The notes: a model not told the origin generated them from the sequence alone. A stretch of 64,000 bases of DNA from Sorex araneus (GCF_027595985.1 NC_073303.1:189834095-189898094), one strand, 5' to 3'; shown: positions 32,716 to 43,650, counted from the stretch's first letter. Translations and numbers: made by a program.

Positions 32716-33127
32716 ACATTAATTCAGATTTTTTTTTTCAGGCAAGCTCCATTGACCTATTTTAAAACTTAAAGCATGAATTTATCAGTTCTCCCCGTCT
32801 TACTTTTTGTTGGGATCACAGAGTTGTTTGTGGTCTAGGCTGCAGGGTTTACTTACTGGGGGCGAAGGGGGGGGCGTTTACACATTTTAGTTGTGGTGTT
32901 TGTTACTTGTTTGTGTGTTCACTTGTTTGTGTGCTTTTGTTGTGGTGCCAGGGTATCCCAAATGGCACTGGGGAAGGGGGTGCAAATCACTCTTAGCCTG
33001 TAGAGTGGCTTCATATGAGCAGGTGTTCTATCACTGAGATGCGTTTCCTGGCCAACTTATCTGTTCCCCCCACCACCACCACCACAACCACCACGGGAAA
33101 AGACCCACCACTTTAACTATTTTATTG
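32716..33127. other. Intergenic, low-complexity patches
   Basis: (CAC)n-like tract at 33067-33093 and TTGT-rich 32890-32945. Otherwise nothing firm. Confidence 0.4.
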
Positions 33128-33260
33128 GGGGCTGGATCACACCCAGAGGATCCCCAGCGTTGTTCCTGGCTCTGTCCTTTGGACTGGGCTCTGACAATAG
33201 TCAGAGGACCATCTGAAACCCCAGGGATCGAATCAGGGTTGGCTGCATACAAAATGCCTT
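33128..33260 (-). mobile_element. Old SINE1
   Basis: GGGCTGGATCACACCCAGAG to GGTTGGCTGCATACAAAATG. Confidence 0.55.
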
Positions 33261-33262
33261 AT

Positions 33263-33430
33263 TGGGGGCCAGAGAGATTGTCGTGGGAAGGCGCTTGCCT
33301 CACACGTGACTGACTGGGGTTCCATCCCCGGCAGTCCATACAATCCTCTGAGCACCACTAGGAGTAATTCCTGCGAGCAGAGTTAGGAGTAGCCCCTGAG
33401 CACTGTTGGCTGTGGCCCACCAACAAACAA
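33263..33430 (+). mobile_element. SINE1, diverged
   Basis: TTGGGGGCCAGAGAGATTGT to the GGCTGTGGCCCACCAACAAA end. It abuts the preceding antisense copy head to head. Confidence 0.75.
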
Positions 33431-33559
33431 AAAATGCCAAAGTGTCTTATCTCCTATCCTCTCTGGCTTTTTCTTTTCCCTTTCCTTTCTTTTTCTCTCT
33501 TTTCATTGTAGCTTAGGTAATAGACTGAAAATAGTCTTTTTTTTCTATTGATTTTTTTT

Positions 33560-33723
33560 TTTAAATTGAATCACTGTGGCAGTGTTTTGAGATCTGGTTT
33601 CAGTCATACGATGTTCCAACACCCATCCCTCCACCAATGTCCATTTCCTCCCAACAATATCCCTGGGATCCCTCCTATCCCCCACCCCTCCACTCCAGCC
33701 CGCCTCTGTAGAAGGCACTTTCT

Positions 33724-33761
<38 letters not shown>

Positions 33762-33875
33762 TCTCCTTTTGGGCATCATGTTTGCAGTACAGATACTGAG
33801 AGGCCATCATGTTTGGTCCTTTACCCACTTTCAGCACACATCTCCCATCCAGAACACTCCCCTTGCAAATATCAT
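33560..33875 (-). mobile_element. L1 3'UTR, antisense
   Basis: TTAAATTGAATCACTGTGG, CACCCATCCCTCCACCAATG, an internal (CT)n at 33723-33765 and TTTGGTCCTTTACCCACTTTC correspond to the reversed L1 3'UTR. Confidence 0.88.
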
Positions 33876-33888
33876 TCACAGTAGTCTT

Positions 33889-34059
33889 TTTTTTTCTTTT
33901 TGGGTCACACCTGGCGATGCACAGGGGTTACTCCTGGCTCTGCACTCAGGAATTACTCCTGGTGGTGCTCAGGGGACCATATGGGATGCTGGGAACCGAA
34001 CCTGGATCGACCACGTGCAAGGCAAACGCCCTACCCGCTGTGCTATTGCTCCAGCCCCC
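33889..34059 (-). mobile_element. SINE1 with target-site duplication
   Basis: TCACAGTAGTCTT lies at 33876-33888 and 34060-34072. Confidence 0.95.
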
Positions 34060-34129
34060 TCACAGTAGTCTTAATGTTTACGGTATTGACATACAAAGTC
34101 ACTGCATGCCACATGACCAGTGTGCTCAA

Positions 34130-34415
34130 GACAGTTCACCACTGTCTCTATGTCACCTCCAGTCTACCTCGTCATCCCTGTCCCCTCACCTGCTTACTCC
34201 CTAACGGCCTACCCCCAAATGGGTCATCTAAGTTTTGTAATCCAAGGCTAAGGCATGCAGTTGTTCAATACCATCTATTTCCTTGTTTTGCTTCTATGTA
34301 TCTGACAGAGGAGTAGCCCACCCAATATTTGTTCTCCTTCTGACTTATTTCATTTAACATGATGCCCCCAGTTCCATCATTTGTTGCAGTGAGTGGCAAG
34401 ATTTCATCTTTTCTT
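34130..34415 (-). mobile_element. Old L1 3' end, antisense
   Basis: TTTTGTAATCCAAGGCTAAG, TTCTGACTTATTTCATTTAAC and GTGGCAAGATTTCATC match the reversed end of L1 ORF2 and the start of its 3'UTR. It is the same age class as 17630-17935. Confidence 0.7.
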
Positions 34416-34429
34416 TTCTGTTTTTTGGT

Positions 34430-34590
34430 TTGTTTTGTTTTGGGGCCACCCCTAGTGGCGCAGAGGGCTTTCAGGCTCTGTGCTCCAGGGATCACTGCTG
34501 GTGGTGTTCAGGGGATCAGATGAAGTTGTGGAGGGAACCAGGCTCAGACTATACGCAAGGCAAATACCTTAACTCCTGTACACCATTTCA
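34430..34590 (-). mobile_element. Old SINE1
   Basis: GGGGCCACCCCTAGTGGCGC to CGCAAGGCAAATACC. Confidence 0.6.
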
Positions 34591-34614
34591 AGTCCCATAA
34601 CATTTTGATTTTGG

Positions 34615-34775
34615 GGAGAGGGGTGCTCAGTCATACCCAGTGGTGCTCAGGGGCCACTACTGTCTCTGTGCTTGGTAGGGGGTTACTCAACAGATATATG
34701 GTGCTGGGCACTTGCAGAAATTTCATGGCTGTAGCCACAAACAAGACAACCACCTTAATCTCTGTACTCTCCCTC
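34615..34775 (-). mobile_element. Old SINE1
   Basis: CAGTCATACCCAGTGGTGCT to CCACCTTAATCTCTGTACTC. Confidence 0.55.
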
Positions 34776-35360
34776 CAACCCTAAAATGTCATCTGTCCTT
34801 ACAGCCATGGGATATTCTACTTGTGTGCATATATTTATATATATGCTTATATGCATATATGTGCATATATGCCACAATTTTAACAACGTTATTAGGTTGC
34901 TGATAAGCTAAAATAAACACTTTTCTGAACATCTATGTGATAACAGATATTTACCATACTGACACTGGAGTGAAATGAAGAAACAAATCAAAGAGATTCC
35001 CAGTGTTCTATTGGCAAAACAATGATAATATTTTATTCAGTAAGAATGAAATGTTAATTTTTATTTCTATTTTTAAAAACCGATGATCCAAGCATGATTA
35101 AGACTAATTTGGTAGCATATTGCAATGACTAGAGACAATCATCTTGCAAATAACGGACTGATTTGCGGTTTGTGTATTTTTAATTTCCTCCATTGGCTCA
35201 ATGTTGTCTGAGTGAAATGTGTGGTGTTGGCTGTATCTTACCTGCCCTTTTTCCAGTTTTCCACAAATCTGGATAGGACTGAATGGTTAAGTCAACTCTT
35301 CTTCTCATTGCCCTTGGAATACCTCCTTGAAATTTTTATTCATTTATTCATCTATTTGTT
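34776..35360. other. AT-rich intergenic sequence
   Basis: TATA/CATA-rich patch at 34828-34870. Nothing else recognised. Confidence 0.45.
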
Positions 35361-35375
35361 CCCTATATATATTTC

Positions 35376-35544
35376 TTTTTTAAATTTTTTAATTTTTGGG
35401 GTCACATCCAGCGATGCACAGGGGTTACTCCTGGCTCATTAACTCCTGGCGGTGCTCAGAGGACCATGTGGGATGCTGGGAATTGAATCCGGGTCGGCCA
35501 CGTGCAAGGCAAATGCCCTACCCGCTGTGCTATCAATCCAGCCC
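35376..35544 (-). mobile_element. SINE1 with target-site duplication
   Basis: CCCTATATATATTTC (35361-35375) and CCCTACATATATTTC (35545-35559). A short deletion in the body removes the GCACTCAGG part. Confidence 0.9.
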
Positions 35545-35769
35545 CCCTACATATATTTCAATACAAATGTAGTGATTCCTTTGCTGTTCTGGGACTTAGA
35601 GCATTTCTCAGCTTCATTAAGGTGTCACTAATAAAATTAAAAGATTTTAAATATATACATGTGGTGACAAAGTGCATATATATTCAGAAAGCGTTCTTAC
35701 CCTTTCACTAATCACCAAACACAACCCCTGTATTGTCTTACCATCTCTCTGATCTCTGATCCTTAAAAT

Positions 35770-35920
35770 TTTTTTTTTTCGGGGGACACCTGGCAAGGCT
35801 CAGGGATTGCTCCTGGCTCTGCATTCAAGAGTCAACTCCTGGTGGTGCTTGGGGATGCTGGGAATCGAACCTGGGGTGGCCACTTGCAAAGCAAGCAGCT
35901 TATTGGCTGTTTTGGACCTT
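35770..35920 (-). mobile_element. Old SINE1
   Basis: GGGGACACCTGGCAAGGCTC to GCAAAGCAAGCAGCTTATTG. Confidence 0.65.
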
Positions 35921-36130
35921 CATTGCCAGTGGGTGAGAAGTCCATGGGGTGCTCAGAGCCACCTGCACCTTCACCTGTCTGAATTTAAACTCAGGGCTCC
36001 ACCTGGGTGTTTGAGGACACATAATTACGGTATTGATTTAGACAATGTCTGTGGCATTTGCATTACTTTCTGAATCCCCTGTTCCTCCCCAGTCGGAAAG
36101 AAGTAAAGATCTAAGAGAGGTCTGAGATTC

Positions 36131-36303
36131 TTTTTTTCTTTTTTGGGTCACACCCGGCGATGCACAGGGGTCACTCCTGGCTCATGCACTCAGGAATCAC
36201 CCCTGGCGGTGCTCAGGGGACCATGTGGGATGCTGGGAATTGAACCTGGGTCGGCCATGTGCAAGGCAAACGCCCTACCCAGCTGTGCTATCACTCCAGC
36301 CCC
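36131..36303 (-). mobile_element. SINE1
   Basis: Poly-T, GGGTCACACCCGGCGATGCA to TGTGCTATCACTCCAGCCCC. Confidence 0.93.
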
Positions 36304-36720
36304 TAAAATTTTTTTTACAAGTTAGTTCACAATATTTGATTACATTTAATAGTTAAACACCAATCCCATCACCATTATACCTTCCCACCACCCAATTTGG
36401 GATGTTTCTATCCCAAGCCCCAATCCCTGTCCCAAAACACAACCGAAAGAATATATTTTGTATTGTCTGTTATGAAGAACTGCTGAACATGCTTACAAAA
36501 AAGTGTTTATATTGGAAACAGTGTGAAGATTGTTCTATTTTGGGAGGCGCCATTAGGACATTCTATAGGATATCACTAACATGTTGTTAAAGTTTGGGTG
36601 ATGTGAGCTTTGATATATGTATATATATATGAAAATATGTATATATGCATATATGTATATATTTCCCTCTATGATTTGTTGCCTACTGTCTGAACCCCAT
36701 CAAATATGGTGTGGTAATTG
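36304..36720 (-). mobile_element. Second composite retroposon family, copy 1
   Basis: TTGATTACATTTAATAGTTA, ACCAATCCCATCACCAT, TTTTGTATTGTCTGTTATGA, ATCACTAACATGTTGTTAAA and TTGTTGCCTACTGTCTGAAC occur in the same order as in 39455-40600. An internal (AT/TATG)n tract lies at 36616-36663. Confidence 0.7.
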
Positions 36721-37518
36721 TGGAAAAAAAAATTAAGAGAGGTCTGAGAGATCTGAGAGGTCATTCTTGCCTGCCAAGTTTTTCCTTTTTTTTTCTGAGC
36801 AGGAAACTTTATACTGGTTGTGGGTTAAAACCTAGTATTTTGTCATGCAAGGTAGAGACCCCCTTCTATCCCGCCCCCACCATAGGCAGCCAGAGTAAAT
36901 AGTCTACAAACCTTGACATATGTAAGCCCATGAGCTCCTGTAAAGACTGTGCCATTTTCGACCATGGATTTTTTTTATTTTTCAGTATTAGTTTCCGTTA
37001 AATTAATCTATCCCAGTATATTAAAATGAAACAACCATGTGCAACAAACCATATACACTTGCCAGGCTTATCTGCAATTTTATCTGCAATTTTAAAGAAA
37101 GTACTTCGAGGACAGTAGAGAGAAAATTATTGTGCAAGAGATGGTCTGGGAAAAGTCTCCGTGGAATTCAGGTCTATTACTGTCAAAATGGTAAAAGCAG
37201 CACGGACAGCATCTTAAAGCAAAACCCCATGTAGTTCTGTGTCTGAGACGGCGCGCGGCAGGGAGCTGCTTATCCGTTCCTGTTGCCAGAATATTTTCAT
37301 TTCTTTGCCTCCAGGCATTAAAACACAACTAATCCACCATCCACAAGAACCATTAGCATAAACAATAAAAAATGAATGGGCGGGAAGGAGGTGCAGGGAT
37401 AGTGTTGAAATTTGTTTAGTAAAGTATGGATCACATGAGAATGTTGGTGTCTGATTTTTTTTTTTAATCACAATAGACCAAACCATTCCAGAGACTTTAA
37501 TTCTGCACTCTTTAATAT
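36721..37518. other. Non-repeat intergenic sequence
   Basis: Nothing recognised. Confidence 0.45.
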
Positions 37519-37532
37519 AAAGTGATTGTCCT

Positions 37533-37832
37533 TTCGATCACTAAGAAAATGATGGCTGGAGGAATCAGTCAGGATGGGAGATGCATACCGAAAGTAGATA
37601 ATGAACCAAATAGGTCTGTGTTGCAAGCCATAATGCCCCAAAGTAGAGAGAGAGTATGGGGTATATTATTTGCTATGGAGGCAGGGGAAGGGTGGGGAAA
37701 GAGGGGATATATGGGGGATATTGGTGGTGGGGAATGTGCACTGGTAGAGGGATGGGTGTTTGATCACTGTGCAATTGTAACCCAAACACGAAAGCTTATA
37801 ACTATCTCACAGTGAATCAATAAAATAAAAAA
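37533..37832 (+). mobile_element. L1 3'UTR (5'-truncated)
   Basis: AAAGTGATTGTCCT lies at 37519-37532 and 37833-37846 (14 bp, perfect). The GA tract is short here (AGAGAGAGAG). Confidence 0.93.
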
Positions 37833-37846
37833 AAAGTGATTGTCCT

Positions 37847-38012
37847 CTTTTTTTTTTAATCACACCCAGCAATATTTAGGGGTTACTCCTGGCTCTGCAC
37901 TCAGGAATTACTCCTGGCGGTGCTTGGGGGATGATATGGAATGCTGGGGATTGAACCTGGGTCGGCCACAGGCAAGGCAAATGCCCTACCCGCTGTACTT
38001 CACTCCAGCCCC
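37847..38012 (-). mobile_element. SINE1
   Basis: Poly-T, ATCACACCCAGCAATATTTA to GCTGTACTTCACTCCAGCCC. It abuts the L1 target site. Confidence 0.9.
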
Positions 38013-38019
38013 CTTTTGT

Positions 38020-38375
38020 TTGTTTGTAATTTGGGAGTCCACATCTGGCAGTGCTCAGGGCTTACTCTCTCTCTTTTTTTTTTTTTTTGGTTTTTGGGTC
38101 ACACCTGCCGATGCTCAGGGGTTACTCCTGGCTCATGCACTCAGGAATTACTCCTGGCGCTGCTCAGGGGACCATATGGGATGCTGGGAATCGAACCCGG
38201 GTTGGCCGCGTGCAAGGCAAATGCCCTACCCGCCGTGCTCCAGCCCCACACATCTCATTCTTGACTCTGAGCTCAGGCACCACTCCTAGCAGGGTTTTGG
38301 AAACCATCTGGGCCACTGAGGATTGAACCCAGGTCTGTAGCATCCCAGGCAAGAACCGGACCTGCTGTCCTGTTG
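38020..38375 (-). mobile_element. Old SINE1 interrupted by a younger SINE1
   Basis: Left part GGAGTCCACATCTGGCAGTG CTCAGGGCTTACTC and right part CTTGACTCTGAGCTCAGG to ACCTGCTGTCCTGTTGCTC belong together. Confidence 0.7.
38075..38248 (-). mobile_element. SINE1 (nested)
   Basis: Poly-T, GGGTCACACCTGCCGATGCT to CGCCGTGCTCCAGCCCC. The A-box part CTATCG is missing from the head. Confidence 0.9.
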
Positions 38376-38664
38376 CTCGGTGCTGAGGACATCATAATCT
38401 GGACTAGGAATTGAGGGACAAGATCAATGGTGTCGCACATGGGTGAAAAGGGAGGAGTGGACATTGTATGTGGGGGGTGGACCCAGATACCATTTACTTA
38501 AATGGCACAATAAACTTCTTAAGCGCCTGAGTGTTGTGTGCAAATCTTTCATACAACACGCGGGAACCCATGAGCTCAGGAATGAATCCACTTCCATGCT
38601 AACAGCTGTGCCTCCATCCTTCCAGATAATGTCAAGAAGCACTTTCTGCTTTGCTCTCTTTCCA

Positions 38665-38816
38665 TGTGGGGACCATACCTGGCAGTGCTCAAGGCTTACT
38701 CCTGGCTCTGTGTATCATCCTTGGTGGTGCCCAGGGTACCATGTGGGGTGCAGGGGAATAAACCAGGATGGTCGTGTGCAAAGCAAGTGCTTTGCCGCTT
38801 GTACTCTCTGGCCTCT
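38665..38816 (-). mobile_element. Old SINE1
   Basis: GGGGACCATACCTGGCAGTG to TTGTACTCTCTGGCC. Confidence 0.65.
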
Positions 38817-39209
38817 GCTTTCATTTTTATAAAATAACAGCCATATGTGTAATTCTCTTTTCTTGGAGGCCACGACATAACATGCTTAGCCAGAAATATT
38901 TTCAAATGACCCTTGGAAGAATCTCTGGGCTAGGCCATGAACGCGTGTTGGCCTCAGTTAGTGAATGCTCTGCTGGGAGTTTAGTGAGGTTGGGATTATT
39001 TTCCAGTTTGAAGAGAAATCTCCTTCTGTAGAGACAGAGCTTTCATGAATTTGCCAACCTTTTCTTTGAGCCAGGAATGACCAGACCGATGATTATAAAG
39101 AGATGCTGAAACTGGCATATGGTAATGCTGTCGTCTCTCTCAGTCTCATTTTTTTAGAAACAAGTTTGCTGCCTCCATTCTTTTTTTTCTTCTTAATTTT
39201 TAAAATTTT
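38817..39209. other. Non-repeat intergenic sequence
   Basis: Nothing recognised. Confidence 0.4.
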
Positions 39210-39450
39210 ATATAGGGCATTCGCCTTTCATGTGGCCAACCCGTGTTCGATTCCTCCGCCCCTCTTAGAGAGCCCGGCAAGCTACCGAGAGTATCACGCC
39301 TGCACAGCAGAGCCTGGCAAGCTATCTGTGGCATATCTGATATGCCAAAAACAGTAACAAATAAGTCTCACAATCGAGAGACATTACTGGTGCCTGCTCG
39401 AACAAACTGATGAGCAATGGGATGACAGTGACTGACTGACAGTGATAGTA
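39210..39450 (+). mobile_element. SINE2, head truncated
   Basis: Starts in the tRNA head at AGGGCATTCGCC and ends in GACAGTGACTGACTGACAGT, a short-repeat tail without A-run. Confidence 0.88.
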
Positions 39451-39484
39451 GTTCACAGTATTTGATTACATTTAATATTCAAAC

Positions 39485-39710
39485 TACACTGGAGTGATAG
39501 CACAGAGGTAGGGTGTTTGCCTTGCACGAAGCCGACCCGGGTTCAATTCCTCCATCCCTCTCGGAGAGTCCAGCAAGCTACTGAGAAACTGGCAAGCTAC
39601 CCGTGGTGTATATTCGGTATGCCAAAAACAGTAACAAGTTTCACAATGGAGACGTTACTGGTGCCTGCTCAAGCAAATAGATGAACAATAGGATGACAGT
39701 GCTACAGTGT
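39485..39710 (+). mobile_element. SINE2 with perfect target-site duplication
   Basis: TAATATTCAAAC lies at 39473-39484 and 39711-39722. The body lacks the segment between the two GGCAAGCTACC copies. The tail ACAGTGCTACAGTGT has no A-run. Confidence 0.93.
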
Positions 39711-39966
39711 TAATATTCAAACACCAATCCCACCACCATGACATCTTCCCACCATCATATTTTGGATGTTTCCATCCTGAATCCCAACCCCTGCCTCAAA
39801 GCAGAACTAAAATAATACATTTTGTATTGTTATGAAAAAACGCTGAAAATGCTACAAAAAGTATCCTTAGAGGAAAGAGTGTGAAGATTGTTGTATTTCA
39901 CCCAGGGGCCATTAAGGCCTTCTGTAAGAGATCACTAACATGTTGTTAAAGGTTGAGTATTGTGTG

Positions 39967-39970
<4 letters not shown>

Positions 39971-40000
<30 letters not shown>
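39971..40000 (+). repeat. (AT)n microsatellite
   Basis: Pure AT run of about 30 bp. Confidence 0.95.
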
Positions 40001-40003
<3 letters not shown>

Positions 40004-40010
40004 CATGTAT

Positions 40011-40200
40011 CACTTTGTCACTGTCATCCTGTTGTTCATCGATTTGCTTGAGCGGGCACCAGTAACATCTCATTCACCCCTGTCGTGTTCAGGTCAGGGG
40101 AATGAGTCCCATTATTGTTACTGTTTTTGGCATATTGAATATGCCATGGGTAGCTTGCCAGGCTCTGTCATGCGAGATTCTTCATTTCTTCCGGGAGCTT

Positions 40201-40203
<3 letters not shown>
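40011..40203 (-). mobile_element. SINE2, truncated, with internal foreign segment
   Basis: Body CTGTCATCCTGTTGTTCATC to CCAGGCTCTGTCATGCGAGA. About 40 bp at 40075-40115 (CCCCTGTCGTGTTCAGGTC AGGGG) replaces the usual CATTGTGAGACTTG. The head is missing, ending at an (AT)n. Confidence 0.8.

Positions 40204-40206
<3 letters not shown>

Positions 40207-40255
<49 letters not shown>
40207..40255 (+). repeat. (AT)n microsatellite
   Basis: Pure TA run of about 48 bp between two oppositely oriented SINE2 copies. Confidence 0.97.
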
Positions 40256-40256
<1 letters not shown>

Positions 40257-40500
40257 TGGAGCAATGGCAGAGCGGGTAGGGCATTTGCCTTACAATGGTT
40301 GATCCGGTTCAATTCCTTCGTCTCTCTCAGAGAGCTCAGCAAGTATCCTGAGAGTATCCCGCCTACATGGCAGAGCCTGGCAAGCTCCTCGTGGCGTATT
40401 TGATATGCCAAAAACAATAGCAACAAGTCTCACAATGGAAACATTACTGGTGCCCGCTCGAGCAAATCGATGAATAATGGAACGACAGTGCTACAGTGCC
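40256..40500 (+). mobile_element. SINE2
   Basis: CTGGAGCAATGGCAGAGCGG to ACGACAGTGCTACAGTGCC; opposite in orientation to the copy at 40011-40203. Confidence 0.9.

Positions 40501-40503
<3 letters not shown>

Positions 40504-40539
<36 letters not shown>
40504..40539 (+). repeat. (TG)n microsatellite
   Basis: Pure TG run directly after the SINE2. Confidence 0.95.
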
Positions 40540-40543
<4 letters not shown>

Positions 40544-40830
40544 TGTATATTTCCATCTAAGATTGGTTGCCTCCTATTTTGAACCCTATCGAATGTGGTG
40601 CGATACTCTTGGAGTATGGGTAGGGTGTGTCGTTTGGAGTGTCCAGGAATAGGTTCACTTGTGGGTGAGGCTCGGCCCAAGCATTGGAGAGTGGCCGTGA
40701 ACATGGGGGCGGCTGAGTTCTGGAGGTTTTTGACTGCCGGGGCCTGGTCCCTTGGGTGCCATCTCCACTCTTAAAGCTGATTAAAGATTCTGTGTGCTGC
40801 CTGCTTTGGGTTCCATACTCCTGAGTGGCT

Positions 40831-41456
40831 GTGCAGCTCCGAGTTGATGGCTTTTCTTTTTCCCATTAGTATTTCTATTTCATGTGCAATTCACCAAAGC
40901 TTTTATCATAATTTTTAAGCTGAAGCAAAATTCTTTCATAATAGGTATAATTTTCATCAAACGATTGTTTCCTTTTTCTTCCTACTGGAGCTCGATCACT
41001 TGATGTGAAAGGGTTTTTGGCATCAGACAAAACCCTCTGGTTTGGAAGGATGGATAAAAAGGATGAAGGCAAATTACAGGTTTGCTTTTTCCCTTGCAAG
41101 CTTATCAGACGCCTGCCTTTTCTTCCGAGCTATCCCAGCTTGCTTCTCTGGTACCCACATGGATAAAACTATTTCCCATGAGAGACTGACATCAGCTTAG
41201 AGATTTAATTTATGCCCAGCCAACATATTATGAAGAATATTGAAAACTGTTCAGTCTATGTCTAGAGAAAATAAAATAGGATTTATCTGTTCGTTCTCTC
41301 TAGACTTTATTATTTGAATATGTTACTTCTTCTTGATCCTTTTTTTCTGTGCCAGGTGCCAAAGTCTGACAACTCAAATTCACTTATTTGTACTCATTGA
41401 CTAATCAGCTGGTGTGAGGCATTAGGTGCTAAAATTCACCATCACACAAGACTGAC
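40831..41456. other. Non-repeat intergenic sequence
   Basis: Nothing recognised. Confidence 0.45.
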
Positions 41457-41472
41457 AAAAGTGTAATAATGA

Positions 41473-41647
41473 GGGGCTGGAGCAATAGCACAGTGGGTAG
41501 GGCGTTTGCCTTGCATGAGGCCAACCCGGGTTCGATTCCTAGTATCAAACCATATGGTCCCCCGAGCACTGCCAAGAGTAATTCCTGACTGCAGGGCCAG
41601 GAGTAACCTCTGAGCATCACCGGGTTTGACCCAAAAAAGCAAAAAAA
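41473..41647 (+). mobile_element. SINE1 with perfect target-site duplication
   Basis: AAAAGTGTAATAATGA lies at 41457-41472 and 41648-41663 (16 bp). Confidence 0.96.
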
Positions 41648-41663
41648 AAAAGTGTAATAATGA

Positions 41664-42042
41664 TAGGGAATTTGTATGGTAGCAAAAGAAGGGCAGTAAG
41701 TAATGAGAGAGTAAAACGGTGGAAGAGAAGACAGAGAAGGCCTTTAGTTTCATGATCAAGAACAATAATAACTGAAGGGAGATGAAGGAATACATAGGAC
41801 TGTATGGATTACCACTAAATCATGATTTGTAATCTAAGGAACTGGAACATAAGAATTGTCTTTTATAGAGAAGGGAAAAATGTAGGAGATCAAGACACTT
41901 GTAGTTTGAATTTAGGCATTTCAAATGTTAGTTATCTGTTAAATATTCACATGGGGTTAGATCAACAGCAAACAGGAAATACAAGGTTCAGGGGAGAGGT
42001 CAAGAATGACAAATGTTTAAAAAAAACCTCAATATTCTACAG
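41664..42042. other. Non-repeat intergenic sequence
   Basis: Nothing recognised. Confidence 0.4.
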
Positions 42043-42235
42043 GGGCTAGAGCAATAGTATAGCGGGTAGGACATTTGTCTTGCACAGCTAACCAGAGTTC
42101 AATCCTTGGCATCCCATATGGTCTCCCAAACTTTGTCAGGAGTAATGCCTAAGCTCAGAGCCAGGAGTAAGCCCCGAACGCAGCTGGGTGTGGCCTCCCC
42201 TTCCCACCCAAATTGTCCTACCCCCAAAAATTTAG
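42043..42235 (+). mobile_element. SINE1, diverged
   Basis: GGGGCTAGAGCAATAGTATA to CAGCTGGGTGTGGCC, with a C-rich tail in place of the A-run. Confidence 0.8.
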
Positions 42236-42902
42236 CCAATTTTTCATAGGCTCCAGTTCTTCATTGTATATTACGCTAGACAAATCAAGAAAGAAGAACG
42301 GTGGTCATTTTTATTTATTCTAATAGCATATGTGTATTTATATCTATATCATATATAGTTATATTTCCTAATGTAAAATTTTAAAACATGCCTGCGAGTT
42401 CTTTGGCATATTTTTCATCAAAACAGTCTGAGTCCCCTCACCTACCCAAGCACTCCCTTGATTTCATCATGTTTTCCTGACTGTCTTGGTCAATCTGGCA
42501 CGACAGAGGTAGCATCATAGAACTTCCAAGGAAATGACTTAAGGTAATATAGCATCTGCCTCTCTTGTGTTTGGAGAGATCACACTTGGATCCCTGCCCC
42601 CATGCTATGAGAAAGCCCATGTCAGATGAAGAGCCGCGACAGGAAAGGAAGAACCAAGGCTCCCCGCCAGACTCCCAAGGTGAGAGGAAGCACGAGGCAT
42701 CAGCCACAGGAGTTCGCCATCCTGAAACACATCCTCCATCCTTCAGCTGAGCTGCCAAAGTGGATACCAGGCAGAACCAACTTTCCCTATCCAAATCCAA
42801 GACTGGTGCAAAATAAGAATGATTAGTGCACAATCACTGTCTGGGGTAGTATTGGTTACCACACCAAGACTGAGTTTGAGACTTGTAAGGTGATTGAGAA
42901 TG
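42236..42902. other. Intergenic; one open frame of unknown meaning
   Basis: A 61-codon plus frame at 42565-42750 is hydrophilic (MRKPMSDEEPRQERKNQG). It matches nothing I can name and has no codon-bias or splice support. I do not call it a gene. Confidence 0.35.
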
Positions 42903-42913
42903 GAACTAGGTTT

Positions 42914-43099
42914 TTGTTTTGTTTTGTATTGTTTTACTCTTTGGACCACATCGGGCGATGCTCAGGGGTTACTCCTGGCTCTGCACTCAGGAATTTCTTC
43001 TAGTGGTGCTCAGGGGACCATATGGGATGCTGGGGATTGAACCCAGGTAGACCATGTACAAGGCAAATACCTAACCACTGTACTATCACTCTGGCCCCA
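42914..43099 (-). mobile_element. SINE1 with target-site duplication
   Basis: GAACTAGGTTT lies at 42903-42913 and 43100-43110. Confidence 0.93.
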
Positions 43100-43300
43100 G
43101 AACTAGGTTTCTTTTATTTAGCTATTTATTTAAAAAAATATATATCTCTGTTCCCAGTATTATCAGAATGAACATAGTAGGAACTCAATAACTATTTTAA
43201 ATTAATGATGACTAAAATAAATCAGTTATGGTTTTTAGAAATGGAAAAAAAGTTTGAGATGACTACTAAAAGGTTTCAGGGTAAAGAATGAAAGAATTCA

Positions 43301-43479
43301 GGGGCTGGAGCTATAGCACAGCGGGTAGGGAGTTTGCCTTGCACGTGGCCGACCTGGGTTCGATTCCCAGCATTCCGTATGGTCCCCTGAGCATCGCCAG
43401 GAGTAATTCCTGAGTGCAGAGCCAAGAGTAACCCCTGTGCATTGCCGGGTGTGACCCAAAAAGCAAAAAAAAAAAAAAA

Positions 43480-43480
<1 letters not shown>
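43301..43480 (+). mobile_element. SINE1
   Basis: AGGGGCTGGAGCTATAGCAC to the GTGTGACCCAAAAAGC plus A-tail. AAAGAATTCA precedes it and recurs after the (GAAA)n tail. Confidence 0.95.

Positions 43481-43511
<31 letters not shown>
43480..43511 (+). repeat. (GAAA)n grown from a SINE1 tail
   Basis: About seven GAAA units directly follow the SINE1 A-tail. Confidence 0.93.
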
Positions 43512-43515
43512 ATTC

Positions 43516-43650
43516 AGGGGCTGGAGAGGTCACTCAAAGGGCTAGTGAGTAAGCTTTGCACGCGGGAGGCTGGGGTTCAACCTCCAGCACCACGTGTTCT
43601 CCCCACGGGCAGTCCCTGAGCACTGTACCCCAAACTAACAAACAACAGCA
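43516..43650 (+). mobile_element. tRNA-derived SINE of divergent type
   Basis: GGGGCTGGAGAGGTCACTCA, CTTTGCACGCGGGAGGCTGG and GGTTCAACCTCCAGCACCAC. The head differs from SINE1 and the body is short. It may be an older SINE1 relative. Confidence 0.55.

Larger units (their letters stand above)
39455..40830 (-). mobile_element. Second composite retroposon family, copy 2, interrupted by SINE2 copies
   Basis: Pieces 39455-39484, 39723-40010 and about 40540-40830 are collinear with 36304-36720. The last piece adds a GC-rich head (AGTGGCCGTGAACATGGG GGCGG and GACTGCCGGGGCCTGGTC). Three SINE2 copies and AT repeats interrupt it. Confidence 0.65.

Noticed and set aside
42565-42750. 61-codon hydrophilic frame suggesting a small processed gene
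   Set aside because: No recognisable family, no A-tail or target-site duplication, and the frame closes quickly, so it is not supported as a gene or pseudogene.
43276-43533. Recurrent open frames with peptides such as GYSWLCTQELL and MLGIEPGSATCKANALPAV across the window, looking like a protein family
   Set aside because: They are translations of antisense SINE1 copies, recur only where SINE1 lies, and have no start or splice context.
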